From NCBI RefSeq assembly GCF_010389155.1, contig NC_057763.1, forward strand, positions 9,796,649-9,860,648: a DNA stretch of 64,000 bases. The letters run 5' to 3'. The notes below the pieces were generated by a model, which did not search any database, was not told the DNA's origin, and saw only the letters and a program-made list of their open reading frames with translations. Position numbers and translations under genes: made by a program. Position 1 is the first letter of the stretch; the number at the start of each line of letters is the position of its first letter. Shown in pieces: positions 34,256-46,969 of the stretch. This DNA comes from Erigeron canadensis (taxonomy: Eukaryota > Streptophyta > Magnoliopsida > Asterales > Asteraceae).

Positions 34256-35549
34256 AACTTGTTGGGATATTAGTGGATGTCATTATTATTTGCCCTTGCT
34301 TACTTTGCGTACCCTAACTACCTTGAGTAGTTCATTATGTGAATACACGTGTGATGGTCATTGATGGACATGGTTGATATCGAGACATTGATTGATGTAT
34401 AGATTGTTTGATTTATGGTTTTACCAGTTGTGTAACAGTTTTGTAGATGTGCAATTAGGTGATTTGTTGTATGGTTATTGTATATGTATGTTAAAATCTT
34501 ATAGGTTAGTTGTGCATATATGGAGGACGGTAATGCCTTTGAAAGGTTGGAGATGTGGTGGGAAGGCTACGGGTGACCCTATATATAAGCATCAAAGGCC
34601 TTTCAAATGTGGTACCATATGAAGTATATGTACATGGCGTTTTGGTGATGTATTGAGGACAATGATGTTCACGACGGACATCTTGATGATATTTGGATGA
34701 CATGAGGACATTGGTGGGACATTGATGGACTTGTTTGACATTATAGAACTACATGCTACTTATTGCTATCGTCATTACTTGTTTATGCATATTCCAACTA
34801 CCGTGATTAGCTCATTTTGTGTATACATGTGTGATTGACATTGATGGTCATGGATTGACATTGTGGGTCATTTGTGGACATTTTTGGTTAGTTGAGAAAC
34901 ATTGATGGACATGATATGCATGATGACATATAAACGGGTACATTAAGTACTTGATGACATTATACGGGTACTGTACGTACTTGATGACAATTGGATGGCA
35001 TGAGAACATTGTGAGACATGGATGGACATGTGTGATGTCATATAACTTGTTGATGCTTATTGTTATCAACATTATTTACCCTTACTCCTTATCGCATTCT
35101 GGCTATTGTATAGTTCATTTAAGGGATTCATGTCTGATTGGTTGTGCCACGAGCCAACCTAACTTGTGTACTTGTGCCTTTTAAGTACTTACTGTAAGTG
35201 TGTCCCTTGGTCATTTCCCTTGTTCATATTGTGAATGGCTTTTTCATTAGTTCCTTGTCATTTGCTCCTACGAACTCACCAACCTAGTGTTAACTTTGTT
35301 TATTACACTTTTCAGAAAATCAAGTGAATCCAAGATATGTCGGTTGATTGATGCTTGTGCTAGAGCTTGGGCTTGGCCTTACATGGATCCAGGATTCATT
35401 TGTCCTATTTTGCATTATGCATTATGTACTTGTTTGTTGAGGTTGGATTCACCGAATCCCCTTTATTTCATATAGTTCATGTCCTATGATAATCCCATGC
35501 ATACGCTAAATCTTTTCGGTGGTATTTCGAGCCTAGCTCGGGGTGTCAC
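34256..35549 (+). repeat. Gyp-3: 3' part of a gypsy LTR, interrupted by Sire-A
   Basis: On the plus strand this matches the Gyp-1 LTR read on its own (minus) strand. It shares GGAGATGTGGTGGGAAGGCT, the promoter-like CCCTATATATAAGCATCAA (about 34580-34600), CTCCTACGAACTCACCAAC before TACACTTTTCAG, TTGGATCCATGATTC-like sequence, and a CGGGGTGTCACA end near 35549. No PBS follows, so it is a 3' or solo LTR. Its 5' part is cut at the Sire-A LTR. GACATTGATGGACAT-type short repeats fill 34320-35040. Oldest layer of the nest. Confidence 0.72.
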
Positions 35550-35760
35550 ACATTACCATGGTATAAAAAATTAAACAAATATTTGGTCATGGGTATCTTC
35601 TAAATCCACTATGTGGGTCCCAGAGGTGAGTTTTTCCCATAGTCTCGAGTTTGAGTCTTGGGTTTCTCATCTCAAGGTATTTTCCATGAGGAGGGTGTTG
35701 GAGATCCAGCAAATCGCTAGTTAAAATTACCTCTAGCACGTCTGAATCAAAACTAACTTT

Positions 35761-35798
<38 letters not shown>

Positions 35799-36835
35799 CC
35801 GTTATGGCAATTTTATAAAAAAAAATACAAAAAGGTTTAAAATTTAGGCCATGGTTGAATTTTTGTTGATAAAATCAAATCCCTAATTTATAAGAATTAG
35901 GAATTAATAGACGAATACTTGTGCGATGTTATGGCGATAGTGGTAGTGGCGACGATATTTGAGGTGGTGGCAATTGGTTGTGGTGGCGAGTAATGTCGCT
36001 TATTTATGTAAAAAGAGTAGTATAGTTATTTTAAGATTTAAAGATGTATACGTATTGTAAATTAATATATTAAAGGTATACTAGGTATTCAATAACATTA
36101 GGGATGGTGTTAATTATATTATTAAGGACATTTTTAATATTTTAAGACTTAAAAAAATTGAGAACAAGTAGTTTTTGTTATATAGTTAGAATGATGATAT
36201 AAGAATCATTTAAGATGAGTTTATCACATCAAAAACCATCTACGGTACACGTATTTTTTTTAAAATCAAATATTTATTTGTTTATTTGTTTTTTTAAATC
36301 AATTGTAGAATGTTATTTACTTTTTCCCCTCTAAATTATAAGGTTTCCTCGTTTGAAATCTGCTTTCAAGTGAAAAGATCATTTGCAAACTCTTTTTTTT
36401 GTGAAAACCAAAAAATAGATCCTGGCCATCCATCCATCATCATCCACGGCTGAGATTAAAACTTATCCCTACATAGAAATTTGACACGAAGGGGTATACC
36501 TGTCTTTTTACCATGTGAACAAAACCCCCCAAACACCAACTACTTCTCTACTTTCTCATTCTCACCCACTTTCACCCTAATTTCTCTCTCGCTCTTCCTC
36601 TTTCTCCGCCGTCCCTTTCTTCTCAGGCCGCCCTTTTTTCTCCGACCACAGTCTACTATCCGGCCGAATTCGCGATTAATAATGTTTAATCGATTATTAT
36701 CTCCGGCCGCCGTTTATTTTCACGCGAAATCTACCATTTCAATCAAATCAAAACCTAGGGTTTGCTATCAAATTTCTTAGAACCCTAAAATATTAGCAGA
36801 AATTGGATCGAACTAAATCGAATTGAATAAATCCT
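35550..36835. other. AT-rich non-coding stretch, then gene-like 5' flank
   Basis: 35550-35760 has a GAGTTTGAGTCTTGGG block that faintly resembles a tRNA-type B box, possibly an eroded SINE, but I cannot find an A box or TSD. A perfect (AT)n tract runs at 35767-35793. 35800-36480 is AT-rich with nothing recognisable. 36480-36835 changes to a pyrimidine-rich, CT-repeat and CCG-containing sequence typical of a plant 5' UTR, which I take as the captured 5' flank of the MHF1 fragment. Confidence 0.5.
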
Positions 36836-37131
36836 ATGGAAGACGGCAGTCACATCGAATTGAAAACAACAAAAGAAGATGAAGAAACCCCTAATCATCT
36901 CCGTGATCGTTTTCGCCTTTCCACTATCTCTATTGCTCAATCTGAAGGTATATATATACAGTATATTATTTTATTTATATTTAGTTGAATCCATTTTGTT
37001 TATCTTTGAATGAAGTAAATGATTACTAGTTGTGTGTGTGTGTGTGTGCTTGGATACAACTAAACAGAATATCATGGAGATATCGAAATCGGTTTTCGTT
37101 TGCGTATCGGATTTAGCCTTCAAGTTTGCAG
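36836..37131 (+). pseudogene. MHF1: MHF1/CENP-S gene fragment (5' UTR side, exons 1-2)
   Basis: ATG 36836 opens exon 1 to 36947, encoding LRDRFRLSTISIAQSE before a GTATAT donor. Exon 2 (about 37060-37131) encodes AKQNIMEISKSVFVCVSDLA and FKF. This is the N-terminal half of the histone fold of MHF1 (CENP-S), which pairs with MHF2 and assists FANCM at stalled forks and meiotic crossovers. The expected continuation (EQLAKDLE and the rest of the fold) is missing. The exon 2 acceptor is AA instead of AG at 37058-37059, and the sequence after TTTGCAG begins AT, not a GT donor. It cannot make MHF1. The identification is from memory of the family. Confidence 0.72.
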
Positions 37132-38066
37132 ATATTGCTTCCTTTCGATCTTTTTTGTTTAATCAGACGCGTGTTACCTATTGAAATGAGTTTGTATGAG
37201 CTATCATTAGTTATGTGAAATGAAGTTTGTATGTATAGTTAGGAACAAAACTATTTAGTGTTATTGTAATAACTATATTGATTTGAGGTTCATCAGTGAT
37301 GGATTTAGTTGCAATTGTTAATGCTAATTGATCATTTCTTTGACGATCGGAAATAGTACTAAATTAGTGGAATTTAGGGGTTATCGGTTTTGGAAGCGGC
37401 AAGAGAAATGAACATGTCAAAGAATTGTACTTTGCTCGTTTTTTTGCACATATGTTGGTTGATTTGTTATGAGGTGTTAAAGAAAATGAGATTACTCATA
37501 ATACTGCTGACATCAACGAGAACGTGAGAGAAAAGACAAGCCAATCTGGGCATGTATTTCTGTACACAAATAACCATGGTAAGTATAATAATTTCGATAA
37601 AAAAATGTAAGGCAAATTTCTAATGTGTTTTGTAAATTTGTAGAAAGATTATATAGAAAGTGGAAACAAGCTGAATAAATTTAGCATTTTCTTTGTGATT
37701 TGCCAAAAGCGGTCTTAAAAGAGCTTCAGAATTAACTGGATAAAATTTTATAAGAACATATTTATCGCATGGTAGAGAGATAAGAGTGCCTAAAACCCAC
37801 ATATCTCATAAGTTCCTGATGGCCACAAAGGTGGCAAAATAGGCAGGTCGGTGGGTTCAGTAACAGGTTGGATCTGGTTGCATCGCCTACTCGCCTAGAG
37901 ACATTTGTTGTTGGCTTTTAAATAGATAATAGGTATCATTTCGCTTGACCTGTTCCTTGTTAACCATCTTTCAGTTAGCTTATCACACGTTTACACATGT
38001 TTTCCGTTTTATAGCAAAGGTATTTGTTGGTTTATTTTCTCAGTGATATGTGTGGATTTCTTATAG
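37132..38066 (+). other. Non-coding filler between gene fragments
   Basis: Mostly AT-rich intron-like sequence. One stretch (about 37466-37577) reads as an open frame GVKENEITHNTADINENV ending at AACCATG followed by a perfect GTAAGT donor (37580), so a further captured exon of an unknown gene is possible. I could not match it. The last bases TTCTTATAG (38058-38066) form the acceptor of the next fragment. Confidence 0.4.
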
Positions 38067-38210
38067 GCTTTGAGGCTTGAAGAGTTTGGTGTAACTGGAT
38101 CAGATGCTGAAAATGTATGTTATCTACGTGACGTGGCCGATTCAACTAGGCTTGTGAATGTGATGCAAACCCGTATTGGTGGAAATGCGATGGTCATTGG
38201 TGGTGGCTAC
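38067..38210 (+). pseudogene. Monodehydroascorbate reductase (organellar type) exon fragment
   Basis: After an ATAG acceptor the plus strand encodes ALRLEEFGVTGSDAENVCYL, then RDVADSTRLVNV and GNAMVIGGGY. This matches the linker and the start of the NADH-binding GGGY-I-G motif of chloroplast/mitochondrial monodehydroascorbate reductase, a flavoenzyme regenerating ascorbate. The match stops in the middle of the motif at 38210; the following residues (KTVYAKK) are unrelated. The FAD-binding N-terminus and the C-terminal half are absent. Same strand as the MHF1 and KARI pieces. Confidence 0.8.
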
Positions 38211-38507
38211 AAAACTGTTTATGCAAAAAAAGTTCATCAAATGTGTATGTGTACCACCAATACACTTTTAACTAATACATAGTTGGGTCCATAAAGAGTT
38301 TATCATAACAGTTGCATTACGATTATTATCTACACATATGATTAATGCCATTTGCATTTAACAAAATTAGGTAGTGACTTCTTTACTGTATTTAATTGTT
38401 CCTAGTTTACCAAGTGGCCTTTAGGTTGTGAACTTAAATCTTTATTAGTGGATCGGTTTATTGACTTTTTATTAATAAACATGTTGCTAGTCTACTTGTT
38501 TATTTAG

Positions 38508-40088
<1,581 letters not shown>

Positions 40089-40650
40089 AATATGATGAAT
40101 GAATTAGATTTCTGGGTTGAGGAATGTAGTTTACAACCCATTGTTATGTTTTGTATTCATGTAGTTATGCAAACGATAAGTTGGTATTTGGTTGGATTTG
40201 GTAATTTTTGAATATTTAAAGTTGTTTTATATGCCAAAATGAAAGCGTTCTACATTATGCTTAATAGTATTCGATGGCTTCTCACATCTTTTACAATATT
40301 TGATGATTTCTTTGCAATTGATAGTGGCTTTTTACATTTGTCACCAAGTCATTAAGGGCGTCTCAAAGTCGTCAGCAGGTGACTTGATGGTAGTAGTCTT
40401 TTTGGTGATGGTATTTTTGAGAGGAAGATGCAAAAGAAAAGAGAATGATGAGTCATATATGTCTTGGGTATTAATGAATGTGACGTGACACATTTCATTT
40501 TCTATTAGAAAGGAACGATGTTCGGTAAATCTTCGATGCATTTCATAGATGAAGTAGGCATTTTCTAGATAAAGTAAAAGGAATTGTACGGTAAATTTAG
40601 GATCTAGAATATTTGATAGAATCTGTGACAAGACACAGACATATACATAT
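40089..40650. other. Captured 3' flank and unassigned sequence
   Basis: 40089-40250 looks like the 3' UTR of the reductoisomerase fragment, running through TTTTGTATTCATG and AT-rich sequence. 40250-40650 is AT-rich with no ORF I can support. I looked for Helitron CTAG-type ends, MULE TIRs and TSDs here and found none that convince me. Confidence 0.4.
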
Positions 40651-40895
40651 TTATGAATTCTCGAAACCAAAACACAATGTGTTTTCGATTTGAAACATCT
40701 TGTGTATGGCCATTTATGAACTCTCGAAACCAAAACACAATATGTTTTCGATTTGAAACATCTTGTGTATGGCCATTTATGAATTCTTGAAACCAAAACA
40801 CAATGTGTTTTAGACTTGAAACATCTTGTGTATGGCCATTGTAGGAACTGCCTGAACCGAAACACAATGTGTTTTGTATTAGAAACACCTTGCGT
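40651..40895. repeat. 63-bp tandem repeat, four units
   Basis: Units start at 40651, 40714, 40777 and 40840, each containing GAATTCTCGAAACCAAAACA, CAATGTGTTTTCGATTTGAA and ACATCTTGTGTATGGCCA. The fourth is diverged. The period is a multiple of three, so both strands show fake repetitive ORFs. Each unit contains a short inverted pair, AAACACA/TGTGTTT. Confidence 0.9.
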
Positions 40896-41048
40896 ATTGG
40901 GCCTTTGGCCTACTCTATGATTTTAATCTCCATCAAATATGTAATCTTCATTAGATATTTAAAGACTATTTAGGCCTTTGGCCCATATATGTTAGCCATT
41001 AGGGTTTATATTTTTTCCAGGATGGCTAACCCTCGACCTTCATACCCT

Positions 41049-41912
41049 AAACCCTTAAGCGTACCGTATACATCCGTCCCCATCTGTAGGCTTTAGCATT
41101 TTAGGGTTTAGCATTTAGGGTTCTAGAATGTAACTTTCCCTTCGGATTTTACTGTGTAGCTTAGGGTTTAGGATAAACCCTAAACCCTTAAGCGTACCCC
41201 GTATACATACGTTCCCCTCCTGTAGGCTTTAGCATTTTAGGGTTTTAGAATCTACGTAGCTTAGGGTTTGGGGTTTAAAGCTGTAGGGTTAGCCGTTAGG
41301 CTAATTCTATGGCTTCAAACCATAAACCCTTAAGCGTACCGTATACATCCGTACCACATATGTAAGCTTTAGCATTTTAGGGTTAAGCGTTTAGGGTTTT
41401 GATCTTTCCAATCGGTTTTTAATGGGTAGCTTAGGGTTTAGGGTTAGCAGTTAAGATAACCCTACTACTTCAAACCCTAAACCCTTAAGCGTACTGTGAC
41501 TTCCGTCCCCCTCCTGTAGCCTTTAGCATTCTAGGGTTTTGCATGTAGGGTTTAGATCTTTCCATTCAGTTTTTAATGGATAGCTTAGGGTTTAGGGTTT
41601 GAAGTAGTAGGGTTGGCCGGCTAACCCTACAACTTCAAACCCTAAACCCTTAAGCGTACCGTAACTTCCGTCCCCCTCCTGTAGCTTTTAGCATTCTAGG
41701 GTTTTTCATTTAGGGTTTAGATCTTTCCAATCGGTTTTTAATGGGTAGCTAAGGGTTTAGGGTTTGAAGTTGTAGGGTTAGCCGTTAGGCTAACCCTACT
41801 ACCTGGCTAACCCTACTACTTCAAACCCTAAACCCTTAAGCGTACCGTGACTTACGTCCCCCTCCTGTAGCTTTTAGCATTCTAGGGTTTTTCATTTAGG
41901 GTTTAGATCATT
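41049..41912. repeat. Telomere-like palindromic tandem array
   Basis: Six units begin with AAACCCTTAAGCGTACC at about 41049, 41182, 41324, 41479, 41644 and 41829, so the period grows from 133 to 185 bp towards the right. Each unit has TAGCATT(C/T)TAGGGTTT and ends in GGGTTTAGGGTTTGAAGT, which with the next unit's start forms a long inverted repeat. The best is 41584-41654 (arms about 35 bp, no spacer) and another covers about 41758-41838. CCCTAAA/TTTAGGG telomere-type heptamers are dense but never in long uninterrupted runs. Confidence 0.88.
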
Positions 41913-41986
41913 CAATTCCAATCATCACTATCTTTCTTCTTAAATTTCCTTGTAAAACCCTAAATTCTTTCAATTTCATCCTTCAA

Positions 41987-44900
41987 ATGGCACCCAGAAC
42001 AACAAATTCTGACAAAAATCTTCTTACCAACAACTATACTCCTCCTGCTAGTGTCACTAAAGCTCATGACATTATCATTGATTCTGACAAAATCAGGATT
42101 AACATGCACAACTGGATGGCAAAGCTTGCTAGAACCCATGATCCTCAATCCATCATCGGACGACTAAATTCTTTCTTTCTTAGTTGTCCATTGTGTGGGG
42201 CTCTTACTATGAATCCAGGAAAAATGTACCATGGTTATTTGTGCGAATTTTGGTACACTGCTCACTTTCAGGCAGGTAATGATCACACCATTTATTACAC
42301 CTTGAAAAAGGGATCTCGTCCTCAAATAATAATTGTTGATTCTCTATGAGATGCCCTTCGTTTGCACTATTTTTCTGAAAATGAATTACCTTTACAACTT
42401 TCCACTGGCATCAATCTTAGGGAAGTGTGTAGGCAGATGGGTCACACTGATATTCTTGATGAGCAGGGTGTGTTAAAAAGAAAAGGTACTATCTATATGA
42501 GTAAACTTACTGATTCTTGGAGATTCTTTTTTAGTCATCTGGTAGAATGTTTGGGAAGTGGATTTGGAGGGCTTGATCAAATTAAGCAGACCCAACTTAT
42601 GATTGCATATTGCCTATGGCATGGGCTCAGGGTTGATTTTGCCCAAATCTTTTGGAATGATTTGGCTGAAAGAATAAAAGTTCATAAAAGAAAATCTCAT
42701 GTCCCCTTCATTCGATTTCTGTGTTTGATTTTTAAGCGTGCACTTGGGAATGAGTATGATTATGACACCAGTCATTTTTCTATGGCTGAGCACTTGAGGG
42801 ATCTCAACAACTTAGTGTCCAAAAATAATGAAGTTAAGATCCCAGTTGTAATGACTAAAAGCTTTCGGAGGGAAACTATTGATGCATCATCTCCAGTTGT
42901 TTCAGAAGAAACCCAGGGTGGCCCTCAATTCAATATAGGCACTCCTGGGGATTTCACTACTGAAGAGCAGTCACCAGAAAATGAGGTGATTTCTGGTCAA
43001 CAACAAACTCTTGTTTTTCTTACAAATATCTCCATCAGACCAAGAAATACCTTCAGACGACTAAGGAGAGGAGGAACTCTGGTCATTCCTCATATACAAG
43101 AATCTGGAGAGGAACAAGTGACTGCTCAACCTATTGCTCCAACTGAAAATGTTACTGGTGCTTCACCTCTTGTAATCCCAGTATCAAGCAACACAGAAGG
43201 TGACATCATGAATGAAGATGGCACATTGATCATGGATACAATAATGGAAGAAGCAGAAAATCAAACATCCGTTGTGCCTTCTGACCAAGAAAATGTGGTC
43301 ATGCCAGATTCCTCCCAAATAGACTTAAACAGAAATGTAACTGATCAGGCTGCAGAGCAAACCACCTTCTGGGATGGAGATGAATCATCCTTGGACTTGT
43401 CTAACTCTGGTCAAGTTCAGGATTTATTTGGTGAAGAAGCTCAGTCTATGGAGGCTGATTTCCAGACTCCTATCTCAACTTCAAATGATCTCCCCAATGA
43501 TATCATTCCTTCAGAAACTCCATCTTTTACTCAACTTCAGTTTGAACAAACTATGATGCCACCTCCTCCACCGCCTTCAATTTCTTCAGACACACCATAC
43601 ATAAATCCTCTTCCTTCTATTTCAATTCCTTCACCTTAATCAACTCAAAATCCTCCACAGTCAACTGAGAGACTTCCAGTTTTTAATATTCCAGTCTCAA
43701 GTGCTCCAGACTCTACTGTTGTTCAAATTGAATCCCCTATACATGAAAGAGTCGAGACATTTATATCTGTTGTTCAAAGAAGTGCCTCTAGAACCCCTTC
43801 TATACCAGTGGGAATCTCTTTTTCATCTTCCATCGAAGTCCAAGGCCTTTTACACAAGGTGGTGGACTTGGAGAAATCCCTCCAGTCATCTTCCCAGGTT
43901 CTCTCTGACTTCAAATCTTTCATGACTAATTCTTTTCGGTCAGAGTTGAACACCTTTTCTGGAAATGAACAACTAGTATTTGATAAACTGAATGAACTGG
44001 TACTGGCCACTAACAACTTCCAAGAATCTTTCAAAGTGGCAGTCCAGGAAATGAAAGAAATATCATCTGTCTCAGTTTCTTCTGTCCAATCTGTTGTTAA
44101 AGAAGTAGTTGACACCCCTCTGGGAGAACTGAAGACCCAGGTCCAGAATTTGCATCGTGTGGTGGATAAGTTGGATTATCGGCCAACACTGGATCAGAGT
44201 TCAGTCATCAGCAATGTAAGTGACCAGACTGCTTTTAAACTCAAGAATCTGGTACTCAAGCAGCTCTCTACTGATGTGACTGACTCTGTTATGATCAAAT
44301 TGCAAGAGGTTATGTTGCCGAAGGTTATTGATGTGATTGTTAAGGAAATTCCCAAGGACTTGGTGACTGAAGTTAAAAATCTGAAAACCCAAGTCCAGGA
44401 ACTCAAGAAAGATATGTCTACAATGTTGCCAGTGGCTGGTCGTACTTTTGGCTCCACTGATAGGCAAATGCTAGATCAGGTCTGGAATCACCTCAATTCT
44501 GGAGGTTATTCCAAGGGGGAAAGTGCTAATCCAGGTGCTCTAGTTGCATTTGCTGTTGGAAAATTGAAGGAACAAAAGATGGAATCTGCTCGTTTGGAGG
44601 AAGGTGATGCTATTGGTACTGATGCCAATGAGCCACAGTTTGAAGAGTTTGAAGATGTTGCCTAGCTCAAGAAAAATCTAAAGGGCACATCTGGTGCAAG
44701 TGAAGAAGTTCAGTCTCCTGAAAGGCCGAATGTTACTAAGGAAGAATAAAAAAGAATTCATCAAACTAAACTCCTCATTAATATTCATAAAGAAAATGCC
44801 AAAAAGGAACTGGTCAAGCATCATGAAGAAATGAAACAGATGGGTACATTTGACAGTGCTAACGCTGGTGCCTTAAATATGAAGTTAGATATGTACTTAC

Positions 44901-45700
44901 AAATGAAGAAAGACCCCAGAATCATAAAATGCCTTGATCTTCTGGATAATGTCAAATTAAGAAGTGCATATTTAAAGGAAGAACAGGAGCTGGATTCCTT
45001 TACTCATGATAACCCTATTTTAGAGCTGATTAAAAGAAGGAAAGAAGAACTGGTTCGTCTGAAGAACCAAGTCAAAAATAGTGTAGAAGCTCTGGAAAAG
45101 GAGTACTCTAGGAAAAGAAAGGGTGGAAGAAAATCTAAGGCCTCAAGAGATGCTGATCTGAATACATTCATTCCTCTGGACACTTCAAAGTCTCTCACCA
45201 AGGTCGTAACAAGAAATACTGGTGAGACTCCTACTGAAAGCAGACCTATGGAAACATCTGAACAAGGCATTGGTTCTGATGATGTCCAGTTTTTGGTCAA
45301 ACAAGCTCAGACAAAGGAAAGATATGAAGCCTTCGTATATGGGAGAGCTGATGTCAGAAAAATAATAAGTGTAGAAATTGAAGGCATTCCTGATGATCCC
45401 AAGTTTGAAAAGTTTTTAGTGAAGTTGTTCAGGGAAGAAAATTTCACTGATGAAAGGCCAACATGTACAATCCATGCTTTTGGAATGATAGAGTTAAAGG
45501 AGATTGGTGAGTTTTTCAAAGGTAAAACGTCATTTTCCAGGGCAGAGTTAGCTTTCATGAAAAGAATCAAGAACAAATTTCTCAAAAAGAAGCAAATGGA
45601 AGCTGATCTAGGAATGACTACAGAACAAGGTTCACCACCACAACCCAAGAGAAAGGCCACTGAAGAAGCATCTAAACACATTGAAAAGAGAATGGCCTGA
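41987..45700 (+). pseudogene. Sire-E aORF (near full length)
   Basis: A single frame of 1237 codons from ATG 41987 to TGA 45700, broken only by stops at 42347 (TGA), 43637 (TAA), 44663 (TAG) and 44747 (TAA). Residues 1-270 form the conserved domain (NWMAKL, YLCEFWYT, DSWRFFFSHLVECLG, YCLWHGLRVDFAQIF). Residues about 280-600 are acidic and Ser/Pro-rich. Residues about 607-890 are a long helical, coiled-coil-like region (LNELVLATNNFQESF). Residues about 950-1237 are Lys-rich with basic clusters KRKGGRKSK and PKRK. I see no signal peptide or transmembrane stretch. It is the most complete copy of this protein in the window. Function is unknown; location after pol matches the env-like ORF of Sireviruses. 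Confidence 0.85.
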
Positions 45701-45970
45701 CTCTTTTATCATTTACTTGTAATTGTATTTACTTTATAAAGTTATAACTTGTCACCAGTTGATGTCTGTAAATATAAGTTGCATGCTTTATGTTCTCACA
45801 AGTATTTGATCAAATTAAGTCTAGAAGTTAATATGTACAAACTGGGAACACTGATGATCTATAAAGTGGCTCTCCAGTAATTCAAATTAGACTTAGTCAA
45901 ATTTTTCAAGGATCTTTCAAGCACAAACTTGTATAGATAAAAGCTTGAAAATCCTTGCATAATTTCTAAA

Positions 45971-46969
45971 CAAATAGGGGAATTTGTTAGGTTCAGATTT
46001 ATTGGACTTGCTCCAGACGTGACTACTGGAGCCTTCTGAAGATTTATCCAGAAATTATGTGAAGACCAGTGAACAACTTACTTGTACAGGAATCTGGATT
46101 CCACCAGATTTGTTCACTGGACTTCACTCCAGTCAAGATCTTTCTACAGAAGAACATTCTCACTGAAGTCGAAGATTGAAGTCTGAAGAAAGAAGTTTGA
46201 CAAATAGCGGAGCTCACTGGAAGACTTACCAGATCTTCTGACTGGAGTCCTTATCAGTTTTCTAGACCTTACAAGTCTGAATACTGATTACGAGAAATTG
46301 ACTTTTTGCCTTTACATGCCTTTACCCGGACAATCTATTTGTCCTTTGTTAAAATCCTTACACGCATGTAAAGATGGTTGGTTAATTAGAAGACAAGTCA
46401 CTATCATGTGACTTTATTCTTGTACTTTAATCAATGCATTTAAGGAATTAAAGTAATTTCCTAAAATACATGTAACCATATTTGTACGGCAAAAATAATA
46501 TTATATTTATTTATTTTGCCTATAAATACCAAGTCACTTCCTCGTCCAAATTACATACTTTTTTAATTTGGTGCCTTTGCTCAAATACTCTCGATCTAAA
46601 CAGTTATACTTTACAACTTTAAGTATTTCGATCAAGGAGTTTATTTAGTAAAATTAGATCACTTGTAATTCATAGGTTGTTTAGATACTTACTTTGTAAT
46701 ATCTTGTTCCGCAACAACCTTGTATTTTATTTAACATCAATAAATAAAATACACTTGAAAATTACATAGTGTCTCACCATTTACTTTACTTGATTATCTT
46801 TATATTACTTAAGTACGTATTACGTTATATATATTTTTGCATTTATATTTATCGTAATACTAGTCCAATCTAGTTCTTACTTGACTTTTCATACTAGTCC
46901 TATCTAGTGATTACTTGACTTGTTGTATTCTACACTTGTGGGTTAAACCATCGAGTGAGGTACTTCACA
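45971..46969 (+). repeat. Sire-E polypurine tract and 3' LTR
   Basis: A purine-rich AAATAGGGGAA (about 45973-45983) precedes the LTR, which runs 45985-46969 from TGTTAGGTTCAG to AGGTACTTCACA. It is the plus-strand counterpart of the Sire-B and Sire-D LTRs. The TATA box is CCTATAAATACC at 46519-46530. An inverted pair GCTCCAG/CTGGAGC lies at the start (about 46011-46035). The flank GTGTG (46970-46974) may be one TSD half. gag, pol and the 5' LTR are absent; the left end of this copy meets the palindromic array. Confidence 0.9.

Noticed and set aside
35560..35800. SINE
   Set aside because: A weak B-box-like GAGTTTGAGTCTT is present, but no A box, clear 3' tail or target duplication was found.
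36836..37131. Functional MHF1 gene
   Set aside because: Splice sites around exon 2 are mutated and the second half of the histone fold is absent.
40341..40865. Repetitive 174-codon minus-strand ORF
   Set aside because: It is produced by the 63-bp tandem repeat, whose period is a multiple of three; no start context or homology.
40651..40895. CRISPR-like array
   Set aside because: Units are contiguous repeats without unique spacers, and the sequence is a plant nuclear genome.
41049..41912. True telomere or interstitial telomeric repeat
   Set aside because: CCCTAAA units are never in long perfect runs; they are parts of a 133-185 bp complex unit with palindromes.
41987..45700. Viral envelope gene
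   Set aside because: There is no signal peptide, transmembrane segment or cleavage-site pattern; position after pol alone is not enough.
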